A stretch of 64,000 nt of DNA from Candidatus Rifleibacteriota bacterium (GTDB taxonomy: Bacteria > Muiribacteriota > Ozemobacteria > Ozemobacterales > Ozemobacteraceae): the NCBI GenBank assembly GCA_015233565.1, contig JADFXM010000011.1:1-64000 (forward strand), in the 5' to 3' direction. Below are positions 56,532-64,000 of this stretch, piece by piece; positions within the stretch are counted from its first letter, which is position 1, and the number at the start of each line of letters is the position of its first letter. The translations under genes and the position numbers were made by a program. Below the pieces are notes generated by a model, which had not been told where the DNA came from, searched no databases, and saw nothing but the letters and a program-made list of their open reading frames with translations.

Positions 56532-59444
56532 ATGATTAAGTTCATAAAATCGTTTCTTGAAGAAATTTTGATTCTCATTGGATTGTTATTCCTTGGTGCC
56601 ATTGTGGTTGCCGCTTTAACCGATTTTTCATTAACCAATAATTATTGGTTTAAGAAGTTTCTTCACAAGACCGCCAAGTTCCAATCGAATCCTTTGAAAC
56701 CCGATGCGTTTATACCTGTTGCTCATCAGCAGAACCCGATTTCTCCGCCCCCCCAGACTGAGTCCTTGAGACAACAGGAAAATTTGTTGAATCAGCTGGC
56801 TGCTAAGCAAAAAACAGGAGCTTCAAAGCTTCATAAGAAAACACCGGGACAAAAATCACTCCAGGGAGTAGTCCAACCGAGTAATTCGGCTCAAATCCAG
56901 GTTCCCGCGAAACCGCCAGAGCAGATTCTTCGGGAACAGGAAATTTTGTTGACTCAGCGATCAGCGAGTTCCTTCACTCAAAATTTGCGAAGGATTCAAC
57001 CTGTAGGCCTTACTCAGGCACCTGGCTCTACTCAGGTTGTTGATACAACTCAAACGGGCGGTTTAAATCAACCAGCGGCCTTATCCCAACCTGGTGTTTT
57101 GCCTCAAGTAACTGGTCGAAATCAGACTGCAGGTTTAACTCAAGTTGCCGTTCCAGCTCAAACCGTTGGAAATACTCAACTAGAAGGTAATAGCCAGGGA
57201 GTAGCTCCGACTCAAGTAAATGCTAATCAGCCGATTGTGGGAACTTACCAGGCTGCAGCTCAGGTTCAGGGAAATGCTTCAACAAAGCCAGCAGGTAATA
57301 CTCAAGCTGTAGGATTGCCTCAGGTAGGTGGTCCTGCAGTTACAACGGGTTTAATTCCAATAACTAGTCCAACGCAAGTTGCGCTTCCCATTCAACAAAC
57401 AAATCTGCCTCAAACAGCAGGCCTGCCTAAAACAACAGGCTCGGGCCAGATGGCAGCATCGAGCCCAACAGCGAACCAAGTTCAACCGGTATTACCAACT
57501 CAAGTGGCATTACCAACTCAAGTGGCATTACCAACCCAAGTGGCATTACCAACCCAGGTCGAATTACCAAACTCATTAATAAGCCCAACTCAGGTTGTTC
57601 ATAAACCACAACTGAATGTATTGACTGTGGCTCAAACTTTACCTTCGACAACTTCCAAATTGAAAATCGACGAACAGCTTCTTCGGGAGCAGGAAATATT
57701 GCTAGGGAAACGATTGACTCCTTTTCCTAACCAGTTTTTCAACTCGGTTCAACCAGTTGGTTTATCAGCTGTGGCAGGTAAAGAAAATGTGAATGGTATT
57801 ACTCAACCGGCTGGGTCCGTTCATTCGACAGGCGTAACTCCGACGGTAACCACAACGCCAGTGACTGCCCAAGTCAGTACAGCAGGTTTAGCTCAAGCGG
57901 TAAACTCCCCTCAATCTAATGGCCAGAGCCAGGTTTCCGACAAAGTCAGAACAACCAGTCCAGTGCAAGCCTCAGGCTTGACTCAGGTGGTTGCACCACT
58001 ACAAACTGCAGGTTTGCCTCAGATTGCACCTTCAATCCAGGCAGCAGATTCAACCCGACTTTTTGGCACAACTCAGACGGGAGCTATATCGTTACAAACA
58101 AATCCGACTCAAATGGCGTTTCCAACCCAAGTCGCACTTCCGACTAACGCTCCTGTTCAACCTAAAGCTGCAAATCCAACTCAGGTAGCACTTGTAAATT
58201 CAGTTACCAACCCTGCTCAATCTGTTACAAGCTCAGTTCAAGGGGCTGCAAAACCCGAGCCGGTTGTGATGCCTGTTGCTCAGGTTTTGCCTTCGGGAAC
58301 TTCAAAGCTAAAAATAGACGAGCAGCTTCTTCGTGAACAGGAAATACTACTAAGTTCAGGATTGGCAACTTCTTCCAACAAGGCTTCCGGTCCGATTCAA
58401 CCGGTTGCTTTTACTTCCGTGACTGGTTCGACTCAAGTGACTGGTACAGCCTCGGCTGTTGGCTCAAGCCGGGTTGCTGGTTTAACTCCAGTGGCAATGC
58501 CAACTCAAGGAGCTATTCAACCCCAAGCCCAAACTCAACCCCAAGCTGTCGGTCCAGCCAAATCACAAAATTCGACTCAGGTTGATTTTGCCGCTCCGGC
58601 TCAAGCATTTCCCCAAAAATCTGCAAAAGCAAAGTCTCCGAAAGAATTACTTCGTGAGCAGGAATTATTATTGAACAAACCATTTGCCGCTGCTCCAAAC
58701 TTATTGGCAACCTACTCTAATCAGGTGGCCAATGTTTTGAACACGGGGTTTGCCTCCTCCTCCGCTGAATTACAAAAGAAAATCCAGCAGGAACTCCTGG
58801 TGGCTCAGGAAGACGCCTTAAATGAGGAGTTGATGAAAAACCTTCGAATTTTCGAAGTTCATTGGCAGGGAGCTGACATAATGGAATTAGACAATGAATT
58901 GAAGCTTCTTTTGGGTTTCCCGATGGATTTGAAGGGTGTAATCGTCAATGAAGTAACTTTCAACACTCAGACCAGCGGCATCCAGGCAGCAGATGTAATA
59001 CAAGCATTGAATGACGCAAAAATCAATAACTTGCAGGAATTCAGGGATAAAACCCGGCAGATCCAATTGGATCCAAGAGCAAGGGTTCAAGTGTGGCGCA
59101 AGGGCCAGATCCTGAATTTTGAGGTGAAAGCAAAAGACGGACTAGGACTAGCTCAGGCTGAATCAGCCCCGATAATAATGCCAGGCGAATCCAGGCCACA
59201 TCCAAATCGTGGGCCTTGCACTGATTGCCATTTAGTTCGTGCAATAATTGCAGCCGGACTAGGCTCTGTACCGGATAACGTGGTTTTACAGCCTGCTCCG
59301 ATTACGACGAAAACCCCTAATCCGCACGAAGACCGGGGTCCTTGTAATGCCTGTCATGTTAATATGTCCGGTACTGGCGTGACTTTGTTGACAGCCAGTG
59401 GTAGCGCCTCCACTGCCAGTGCAGCACCGAAGTTAGATGATTGA
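56532..59444 (+). CDS. mamP: giant MamP-like magnetochrome protein with PDZ domain
   Basis: 970 residues. One N-terminal membrane helix (about 10-30) and a very long Gln/Thr/Val/Pro/Gly-rich region (about 50-710) built of short TQVAxPTQ-like units. That region is divided by five copies of an (L/I)LREQEILL-type motif, near 79, 134, 381, 598 and 705. A PDZ domain follows (about 780-868; GVIVNEVTFNTQTSG, ADVIQALNDAKIN), then two magnetochrome motifs, PHPNRGPCTDCH (CxxCH at 896-900) and PHEDRGPCNACH (938-942). Helix, PDZ, two magnetochromes is the MamP order; MamP is a c-type cytochrome thought to balance Fe(II)/Fe(III) in the vesicle. Usual MamP is about 270 residues, so the insert is exceptional. 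It lies outside the minus-strand cluster, next to dsbD. Confidence 0.78.
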   Translation: MIKFIKSFLEEILILIGLLFLGAIVVAALTDFSLTNNYWFKKFLHKTAKFQSNPLKPDAFIPVAHQQNPISPPPQTESLRQQENLLNQLAAKQKTGASKLHKKTPGQKSLQGVVQPSNSAQIQVPAKPPEQILREQEILLTQRSASSFTQNLRRIQPVGLTQAPGSTQVVDTTQTGGLNQPAALSQPGVLPQVTGRNQTAGLTQVAVPAQTVGNTQLEGNSQGVAPTQVNANQPIVGTYQAAAQVQGNASTKPAGNTQAVGLPQVGGPAVTTGLIPITSPTQVALPIQQTNLPQTAGLPKTTGSGQMAASSPTANQVQPVLPTQVALPTQVALPTQVALPTQVELPNSLISPTQVVHKPQLNVLTVAQTLPSTTSKLKIDEQLLREQEILLGKRLTPFPNQFFNSVQPVGLSAVAGKENVNGITQPAGSVHSTGVTPTVTTTPVTAQVSTAGLAQAVNSPQSNGQSQVSDKVRTTSPVQASGLTQVVAPLQTAGLPQIAPSIQAADSTRLFGTTQTGAISLQTNPTQMAFPTQVALPTNAPVQPKAANPTQVALVNSVTNPAQSVTSSVQGAAKPEPVVMPVAQVLPSGTSKLKIDEQLLREQEILLSSGLATSSNKASGPIQPVAFTSVTGSTQVTGTASAVGSSRVAGLTPVAMPTQGAIQPQAQTQPQAVGPAKSQNSTQVDFAAPAQAFPQKSAKAKSPKELLREQELLLNKPFAAAPNLLATYSNQVANVLNTGFASSSAELQKKIQQELLVAQEDALNEELMKNLRIFEVHWQGADIMELDNELKLLLGFPMDLKGVIVNEVTFNTQTSGIQAADVIQALNDAKINNLQEFRDKTRQIQLDPRARVQVWRKGQILNFEVKAKDGLGLAQAESAPIIMPGESRPHPNRGPCTDCHLVRAIIAAGLGSVPDNVVLQPAPITTKTPNPHEDRGPCNACHVNMSGTGVTLLTASGSASTASAAPKLDD

Positions 59445-59489
59445 TGTGGCGAAAAAGAAAAACCTGATTTTTTCGTCTTCTGCTTTAAA

Positions 59490-60839
59490 GTGGAATACAG
59501 GAACATGAAGGAACATTATCCTGATTTCTTTCAAAGAATCCTCGATAGCATTGCCGATGGCGTTTTCACAATCGACAAAAACCGCAAGATAACCTCATTC
59601 AATCGCGCAGCGGAACGAATAACTGGATTTACCGCCAAAGAAGCTATTGATAAGCCCTGTTACGATGTCTTTCATGCTAGTACTTGTCCGAGTTCGTGTG
59701 CTTTGGACGAAGCTTTGAAAAAGGGAAATGAAGTAATTGACCGGCAGGTTACCATTGTCAATAAAGCTGGAAAAAATATTCCCATAAATATCAATGCTTC
59801 GCCACTTATCGACAAACATGGGGATGTCATTGGCGGAGTTGAAACATTTCGCGATCTTTCAGCTATTGAAGCACTTAAAAAGGAAATTCAAAGAAGATAT
59901 ACCTTTGAGGATATTATCAGCAAAAATCGTGAAATATTAAGGATATTCGATACTTTACCGGATGTTGCTGAAAGCGATAGCACAGTCCTGATCGAAGGAG
60001 CAAGTGGTACAGGAAAAGAATTGTTTGCCAGGGCTATTCACAACTTAAGTCTGAGAAGGAATAAGCCATACATTGTCGTGAATTGCGGGGCTCTTCCGGA
60101 TAACCTGCTCGAATCCGAATTATTTGGATATGTGAGAGGAGCATTTACAGACGCTCATCGCGACAAACAAGGGCGGTTTGCCCTTGCAGAAGGTGGTACA
60201 ATCTTCCTCGATGAGATCGGAGATATAACTCCGGTTTTTCAAATTAAATTGCTTCGAGTTCTTCAAAAACGCGAATACGAGCCTTTAGGTTCGACTAAAA
60301 CAATGAAGGCTAATGTGCGTGTAATATCTGCGACGAATTTAAGCCTGTCTGAGCAGGTACAAAATGGAAAGTTCCGACAGGATTTATTTTACCGATTGAA
60401 TGTTGTTCGTATAGTACTTCCACCACTTTCCCAACGTCGTGAAGATATTCCTCTGCTTGTCGATCATTTCATAAATGTGTTTAATTTGAAGAGGAATAAA
60501 AAAATTGCTGGTGTTTCTGACGATGTAATGGACTTCCTGATGTGTTATCCGTTTTCAGGAAATGTGCGTGAACTTGAAAATATTATTGAACATGCTTTTG
60601 TCTTATGTCACGATTTTGTGATTGGAATGAACCACTTGCCAAGAGAAATTGTTTCATTAGCAGGTGAAAAGAAGCAGCAAATTCCCGAAGAGAAGTCACC
60701 ACTTTTTGCACTGGAAAAATCAATGATTGAAGAAGCACTGAAAAAAAATTCAGGAGTGCGTTCAGCAGCTGCTAAGCATTTAGGTATGAGCACCGTCACG
60801 CTCTGGCGCAAAATGAAGAAGTTTCAAATCGCCCTTTGA
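59490..60839 (+). CDS. PAS-sigma-54-dependent transcriptional activator
   Basis: 449 residues. An N-terminal PAS domain (about 8-125; DSIADGVFTIDKNRKITSFN, with CYDVFHASTCPSSC, a cysteine-rich loop that could bind metal or sense redox) is followed by an AAA+ domain: Walker A GASGTGKE, GAFTDA (GAFTGA variant), Walker B FLDEIGD. A Fis-type helix-turn-helix ends the protein (AAKHLGMSTVTLWRKMKKF). It activates sigma-54 promoters on an unknown signal. GTG 59490 and ATG 59505 are both possible starts. It follows the MamP-like gene by 45 bases and may be cotranscribed with it. A truncated paralogue lies at 26239-27321. Confidence 0.88.
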   Translation: MEYRNMKEHYPDFFQRILDSIADGVFTIDKNRKITSFNRAAERITGFTAKEAIDKPCYDVFHASTCPSSCALDEALKKGNEVIDRQVTIVNKAGKNIPININASPLIDKHGDVIGGVETFRDLSAIEALKKEIQRRYTFEDIISKNREILRIFDTLPDVAESDSTVLIEGASGTGKELFARAIHNLSLRRNKPYIVVNCGALPDNLLESELFGYVRGAFTDAHRDKQGRFALAEGGTIFLDEIGDITPVFQIKLLRVLQKREYEPLGSTKTMKANVRVISATNLSLSEQVQNGKFRQDLFYRLNVVRIVLPPLSQRREDIPLLVDHFINVFNLKRNKKIAGVSDDVMDFLMCYPFSGNVRELENIIEHAFVLCHDFVIGMNHLPREIVSLAGEKKQQIPEEKSPLFALEKSMIEEALKKNSGVRSAAAKHLGMSTVTLWRKMKKFQIAL

Positions 60840-60900
60840 GAATTTTTTTTTCCTGCGCTTGAAAAATCTCCATGTAAAAATCAGGAACGTAAGAAATTAG

Positions 60901-61009
60901 CTGGTCCTTAGTCACAGACGAATTTATAGTATTTCATTTTTTCAAGATTCACTGTTATTAATGATACCTGATTATGGATTCCATTAATTCGATTGTGACA
61001 GTGGACTAG
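60901..61009. repeat. small R4-type inverted-repeat element
   Basis: 109 bases bounded by CTGGTCCTTAGTCACA (60901 on) and its imperfect inverted copy ending GTGGACTAG (61009). The ends and the AATTTATAGTAT next to the left end match the larger element at 52219-52755. Confidence 0.5.
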
Positions 61010-61042
61010 TTTGGGAATTTTGCATTTTATCATAAGGAAATA

Positions 61043-61085
61043 ATACCATGAAAAATGAAACTACCAATTTCAATTTTCATGGTAT
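61043..61085. other. 18-base hairpin
   Basis: Inverted arms 61043-61060 and 61068-61085 with one mismatch and a seven-base loop, containing ATACCATG / CATGGTAT. There is no T run. It lies in the gene-free stretch after the activator gene, next to the R4 element. Confidence 0.5.
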
Positions 61086-61334
61086 GTAATGGCTACTCAA
61101 CGAAAACTGTCTTCCCACTTGAATTTGGATTTCTCCCAAAAATAGGACTTTTACCGCCCATTTCTGGAAGTGGCAGCCCTCATGTTCCGGAAGGGAATTT
61201 TCAATTCTAAATTCTCGGCGAACAATAGAATTTCCATCACTTCTTGTGGTTGGCCTCGAATTTGCTACTTACCTTTTTGAGAGCGGAGAAGCTTTTTTCA
61301 CGCTTGTAAAGCTCAATCAAACAGGAGGCAAATA

Positions 61335-61475
61335 ATGCGAAATTTAGCATGTTGCGCTGTTCGTTTAGTTCCGATCTGTGTCGTGAGGGGTCTTCTGCTT
61401 CCAGTGATGGGGATAGTAGGGGTAATCGGCACTTTAGTTTATATCGGTTCAAGGTGTGAGACAGAGGAAAAATAA
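61335..61475 (+). CDS. small cysteine-containing membrane protein (46 residues)
   Basis: A 46-residue frame from ATG 61335 to TAA 61475, preceded by AGGAGG with exact six-base spacing. It starts MRNLACCAVRLVPICVV, has one hydrophobic helix (about 20-38; LLLPVMGIVGVIGTLVYIG) and ends with a charged ETEEK. Four cysteines (6, 7, 15, 41). I do not recognise the family. The ribosome binding site and the helix followed by a charged end argue that it is real. It sits between two PAS-domain genes. Confidence 0.5.
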   Translation: MRNLACCAVRLVPICVVRGLLLPVMGIVGVIGTLVYIGSRCETEEK

Positions 61476-61645
61476 TCGGCTTTGAATTTCGTATTAGCAG
61501 AAAAAGCATAATCTTTCGTCATGAACGAATTAAATAGTGATTTGCTCCACGGCTCAATTTGAGCAGAGCGAAGAATTTTATTTTTCCCTTGTTTTCATAG
61601 TTCTGAAGAGTTTTTCAGTCAAATTTTACAGAAAGAAAATAGGTT

Positions 61646-62494
61646 ATGAAAGAAGAAAAATCAATTACAGAAACCCTCTATGAAGAAAGTATCAGTTTTG
61701 GCAAGAATTCATTTGTTGAGTACCTATTAGGTAAAACTCAGGCTTTTAAGCAATTCCAGGATATGTCAGCTTTTGTCACAAGTATTTACAGGGCTTCCAA
61801 TTACCCATTTTTTGTAGTTGGAACCGCTTATAGTATTCAATACATGAACCCTGCCTGTCTTGAGTTCACAGGTTTGAAGTTAAAAGAGATCGGGAGCAAG
61901 GTTATCTGCCGAAATGTTTTTCAAAGTGACTTATGCGAAGGGGATTGCGCAATCCGACAAGCCATTAAAACGAAAAAACCTGTTGTGGGAAAAAGAGTCC
62001 ATGTCAAGGATAAAAATGGAAAACACCATACAATCATAGTTAGCGCTGGGGCTATGGTTGAGCCAAATGGTGCAGTCCTGGGTGGATTTGAGACCTGGCG
62101 TGATGCGATGCCTGATGAGGAAATGGCTTCCCGAATAAATTCCTTAATGTCAACTCTTGACGATTATTGTCAGTACATGCAGGACCAGGTTGAGAATTTT
62201 CTTCTTCCAGTACTTGAAAAAAGCGAGGAGGGGAAAATTTCTCTTAACCGGATGAAAGAGCGACTCGGCGTTTTGATGACTGCTGGAAATGCCATGCAAA
62301 GAGCTTATTGCTGGAGTATAAAAAATTGTCCACCTGAAATACAAAGGCAATGTCCGGCATTCCCTAATAATGGTAGAAATTGTGGGGATATTAACTACAC
62401 CTGGTGCAATGGACAAATGCAAGGAACTGCTCTTGAAAAAACTGAACAATGTACCAAATGTTCTGTTTATTCGGAAATTAAAGGCAAGGAGTAA
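61646..62494 (+). CDS. PAS-domain protein with C-terminal Cys/Trp-rich domain
   Basis: 282 residues. A PAS domain (about 48-150) contains PFFVVGTAYSIQYMNPACLE, CRNVFQSDLCEGDCAIRQA and VLGGFETWRDA, with the same Cys loop type as in the sigma-54 activator next to it. A helical linker follows. The C-terminal domain (about 215-280) has CWSIKNCPPEIQRQCPAFPN, NYTWCNG and CTKCSVYSE, the two-CW layout found in some chemotaxis and PAS sensors. The cysteines probably bind a metal or Fe-S cluster. No output kinase domain, so it may sense and pass the signal by protein contact. Confidence 0.75.
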   Translation: MKEEKSITETLYEESISFGKNSFVEYLLGKTQAFKQFQDMSAFVTSIYRASNYPFFVVGTAYSIQYMNPACLEFTGLKLKEIGSKVICRNVFQSDLCEGDCAIRQAIKTKKPVVGKRVHVKDKNGKHHTIIVSAGAMVEPNGAVLGGFETWRDAMPDEEMASRINSLMSTLDDYCQYMQDQVENFLLPVLEKSEEGKISLNRMKERLGVLMTAGNAMQRAYCWSIKNCPPEIQRQCPAFPNNGRNCGDINYTWCNGQMQGTALEKTEQCTKCSVYSEIKGKE

Positions 62495-62570
62495 TGGTTG
62501 TACCAATAAGCGATTCAAGGAAAAACTGACTATTGCTGAAAAAAGTGTAGGCCTTCCCTGGCGAAAGAGG

Positions 62571-62759
62571 CAGGGCAAACGCTTACTTTTTGTTGATCTG
62601 ATGCGATTAATCTTTTCAATGCCGTTTCATAAATCATATTTTTCTGTTAATATTTTTTTCAAAAATTGAGCTTTTTATACGAAATTCCCGGTAAAGTAGC
62701 TTCAACAGGAAACCTCGTAAAAGGTTGATTAACAGCGAAAAAAGTGTATGTTTGCCCTG
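62571..62759 (+). repeat. MITE-like repeat R1, copy b (complete)
   Basis: 189 bases from CAGGGCAAAC to GTTTGCCCTG, perfect 10-base inverted ends. It is flanked on both sides by the direct repeat GCGAAAGAGG (62561-62570 and 62760-62769), which looks like a duplicated target. Sequence just left of it (62540-62560) resembles the right end of another copy. Confidence 0.7.
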
Positions 62760-62887
62760 GCGAAAGAGGAAAAACTTGAACAATTCGTCTTGATTGTGGT
62801 ATTCTCCGTATCGGATCCCACCATTCCACGATGTTGGTGGAATTCCAGAAAAAATTATGGGGTGTCCCGAATTTCTGGAAGTAGGAC

Positions 62888-62927
62888 ATCAGCCAGATTC
62901 GTGTGTTTTCCCACGAATCTGGCTGAT
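62888..62927. promoter_or_regulatory. perfect 16-base hairpin upstream of the MFS gene
   Basis: ATCAGCCAGATTCGTG (62888-62903) and CACGAATCTGGCTGAT (62912-62927) form a perfect inverted repeat with an eight-base loop, 80 bases before the transporter start. CCCCTT follows rather than a T run, so it is more likely an operator or RNA structure than a terminator. Confidence 0.5.
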
Positions 62928-63006
62928 CCCCTTAAATGTGGATGCGGAGTTAGAAACCACGAAAATCTTTGCAATATTTATAGAATCATTATTAAGGGCA
63001 GCCTAA

Positions 63007-64000
63007 ATGTACGAAAGGCCGCACCCACATAATGAAGAAACTCCAAAGACTAGGGCCGATAATACCCCAGCCGTAAGCAGTCTTGCTGGCTTCGTGACTC
63101 GTATTATCTTGCAGCACAAAGCAAAGCTCGCGAAGGTTAAAAAGTTTTCGTCCGGAAATACCGGCATTCTGAGCAAGAATATGTTAGGCGGAATTATCGG
63201 CAATGCTCTTGAATGGTATGATTTTGCGGTTTTCGGTTTCTTGGCGCCCGTAATAGGGGAAAACTTTTTCCCTTCGGATGACCCTGTGGATTCACTTTTG
63301 GGGGCGTTCAGCGTTTTTGCGTCAGCTTTTATCGCCCGACCTGTCGGAGGGGTCCTTTTTGGCTACATCGGCGATCAACTTGGTCGGAAGAAAGCCCTCC
63401 AACTTTCAGTAATGATGATGGCTGTTCCCACATTTCTTGTCGGTATATTGCCAACTCATGATTCAATCGGAACGCTTGCACCGATCCTCCTTATCCTGCT
63501 ACGCGTAGCGCAAGGGCTTTCTGTGGGAGGCGAATTGATTGGATCGATAGCTTTTGTTGCTGAGACTGCTCCGTCTGCAAAGCGAGGTTATTTTAGCAGT
63601 TGGACTTTTGCAAGTTGCTATTTAGGGATGATGCTGGGGTCACTGAGTGCTGTTGCCCTTAACGATGCCCTGGGACCAGAGGCTATGGCGGAGTGGGGTT
63701 GGCGTCTTCCCTTTCTCTCGGGCGTGCTCATCACTATTGTGGCACTCTGGATGCGCAAAGGCCTGACAGAAACGCCGATTTTTGAGGAAATGAAGACGAA
63801 AGGAAATCTTGGTGGCAATCCTCTTTCGGAAGCGATTAAACTCGTTCCAGGTAGCATCTTCCATGCCTCGATGCTGGTTATTCTAGTCGGTGGAGGATTC
63901 TACACACTGTTTATCTGGTGGCCCACTTTTTTGAACCATTTTGTCCATCCTCATATGCCCTATGTTTCAGAACTCAACACTCTCGCATTACTACTCCTGA
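63007..64000 (+). CDS. MFS metabolite:H+ symporter, partial at window end
   Basis: 331 residues readable; the gene continues past the window. About 55 hydrophilic residues precede the first helix. Then GGIIGNALEWYDFAVFGFL is the start signature of the metabolite:H+ symporter (ProP/KgtP) branch of MFS, with RPVGGVLFGYIGDQLGRKKA between helices 2 and 3 and RVAQGLSVGGELIGS in helix 4. The ATG at 63007 is the first in-frame codon after a stop. Substrate (osmolyte, dicarboxylate or similar) cannot be told. Confidence 0.85.
   Translation, partial: MYERPHPHNEETPKTRADNTPAVSSLAGFVTRIILQHKAKLAKVKKFSSGNTGILSKNMLGGIIGNALEWYDFAVFGFLAPVIGENFFPSDDPVDSLLGAFSVFASAFIARPVGGVLFGYIGDQLGRKKALQLSVMMMAVPTFLVGILPTHDSIGTLAPILLILLRVAQGLSVGGELIGSIAFVAETAPSAKRGYFSSWTFASCYLGMMLGSLSAVALNDALGPEAMAEWGWRLPFLSGVLITIVALWMRKGLTETPIFEEMKTKGNLGGNPLSEAIKLVPGSIFHASMLVILVGGGFYTLFIWWPTFLNHFVHPHMPYVSELNTLALLLL

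Noticed and set aside
57370..57600. Regular short direct repeats that could suggest a CRISPR array
   Set aside because: They keep the reading frame of the MamP-like protein and have no unique spacers of constant length; no cas gene is present.
61237..61509. 90-residue minus-strand frame
   Set aside because: It is opposite the 46-residue plus-strand frame that has the strong ribosome binding site; no such site precedes the minus-strand frame.
62748..63032. 94-residue reading frame just upstream of the MFS gene
   Set aside because: It runs from the MITE end through the hairpin into the MFS start, with no recognisable domain or ribosome binding site.

Overview
The window is an A+T-rich chromosomal segment of an uncultured Gram-negative bacterium that carries a magnetosome (magnetic organelle) gene cluster. 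It is not a typical Magnetospirillum-type island. The proteins are long, low in complexity and divergent, and the mix of FHA/Ser-Thr kinases, sigma-54 activators and PAS proteins suits a deep-branching phylum. Candidate phyla such as Riflebacteria or Omnitrophota are possible, but nothing in the sequence fixes the taxon. No rRNA or tRNA gene was recognised.

Layout. 0-3 kb: transposon debris (ExeA-type ATPase with a lost 5' end) and an intact IS1182-family transposase. 3.2-14.25 kb: an 11-gene complex I operon, nuoABCDHIJKLMN, without nuoEFG, behind a good sigma-70 promoter. 14.6-19.9 kb: two signalling giants, FHA-pseudokinase-cyclase and kinase-pseudokinase-receiver-DUF2225. 19.9-28 kb: a rearranged accessory zone with a TolC fragment joined to an RND pump fragment, a truncated AAA ATPase, a Sel1 remnant, a zeta-toxin-like pair, a methyltransferase, a chimeric response regulator, a 5'-truncated sigma-54 activator, DUF4160/DUF2442 and several miniature repeats. 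28.3-30 kb: an O-methyltransferase and a UbiA/MenA prenyltransferase.

30.0-51.5 kb (all minus strand): the magnetosome cluster. It consists of two tandem modules with the same gene order. Read in the direction of transcription, module 2 is feoB - mamA - mamQ - mamI - mamE (long) - short MamE-like protease - MamO/MamN fusion - mamL-like - mamQ - small DWHHE protein. Module 1 is mamB - mamA - mamQ - mamI - mamE (long) - short MamE-like protease - mamL-like - mamQ - DWHHE protein with PDZ. Each module therefore starts with a metal transporter (FeoB for Fe(II) uptake, MamB for loading the vesicle), followed by scaffold (MamA), membrane-shaping (MamI, MamL, MamQ) and protease/PDZ proteins. The transporter gene in module 2 is a fusion of a triad-dead trypsin-like domain to a MamN-type ion transporter.

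53-64 kb (plus strand): a DsbD-like thiol-disulfide protein, a polyprenyl diphosphate synthase, a 970-residue MamP-like protein with a PDZ domain and two magnetochrome CxxCH motifs, a PAS/sigma-54 activator, a small unlisted membrane protein, a PAS/Cys-rich protein and the start of an MFS transporter. MamK and MamM are not in the window. The 1.7 kb gap upstream of feoB and the 23-24 kb and 61-63 kb gaps are filled with miniature inverted-repeat elements, consistent with island-like plasticity around the cluster.
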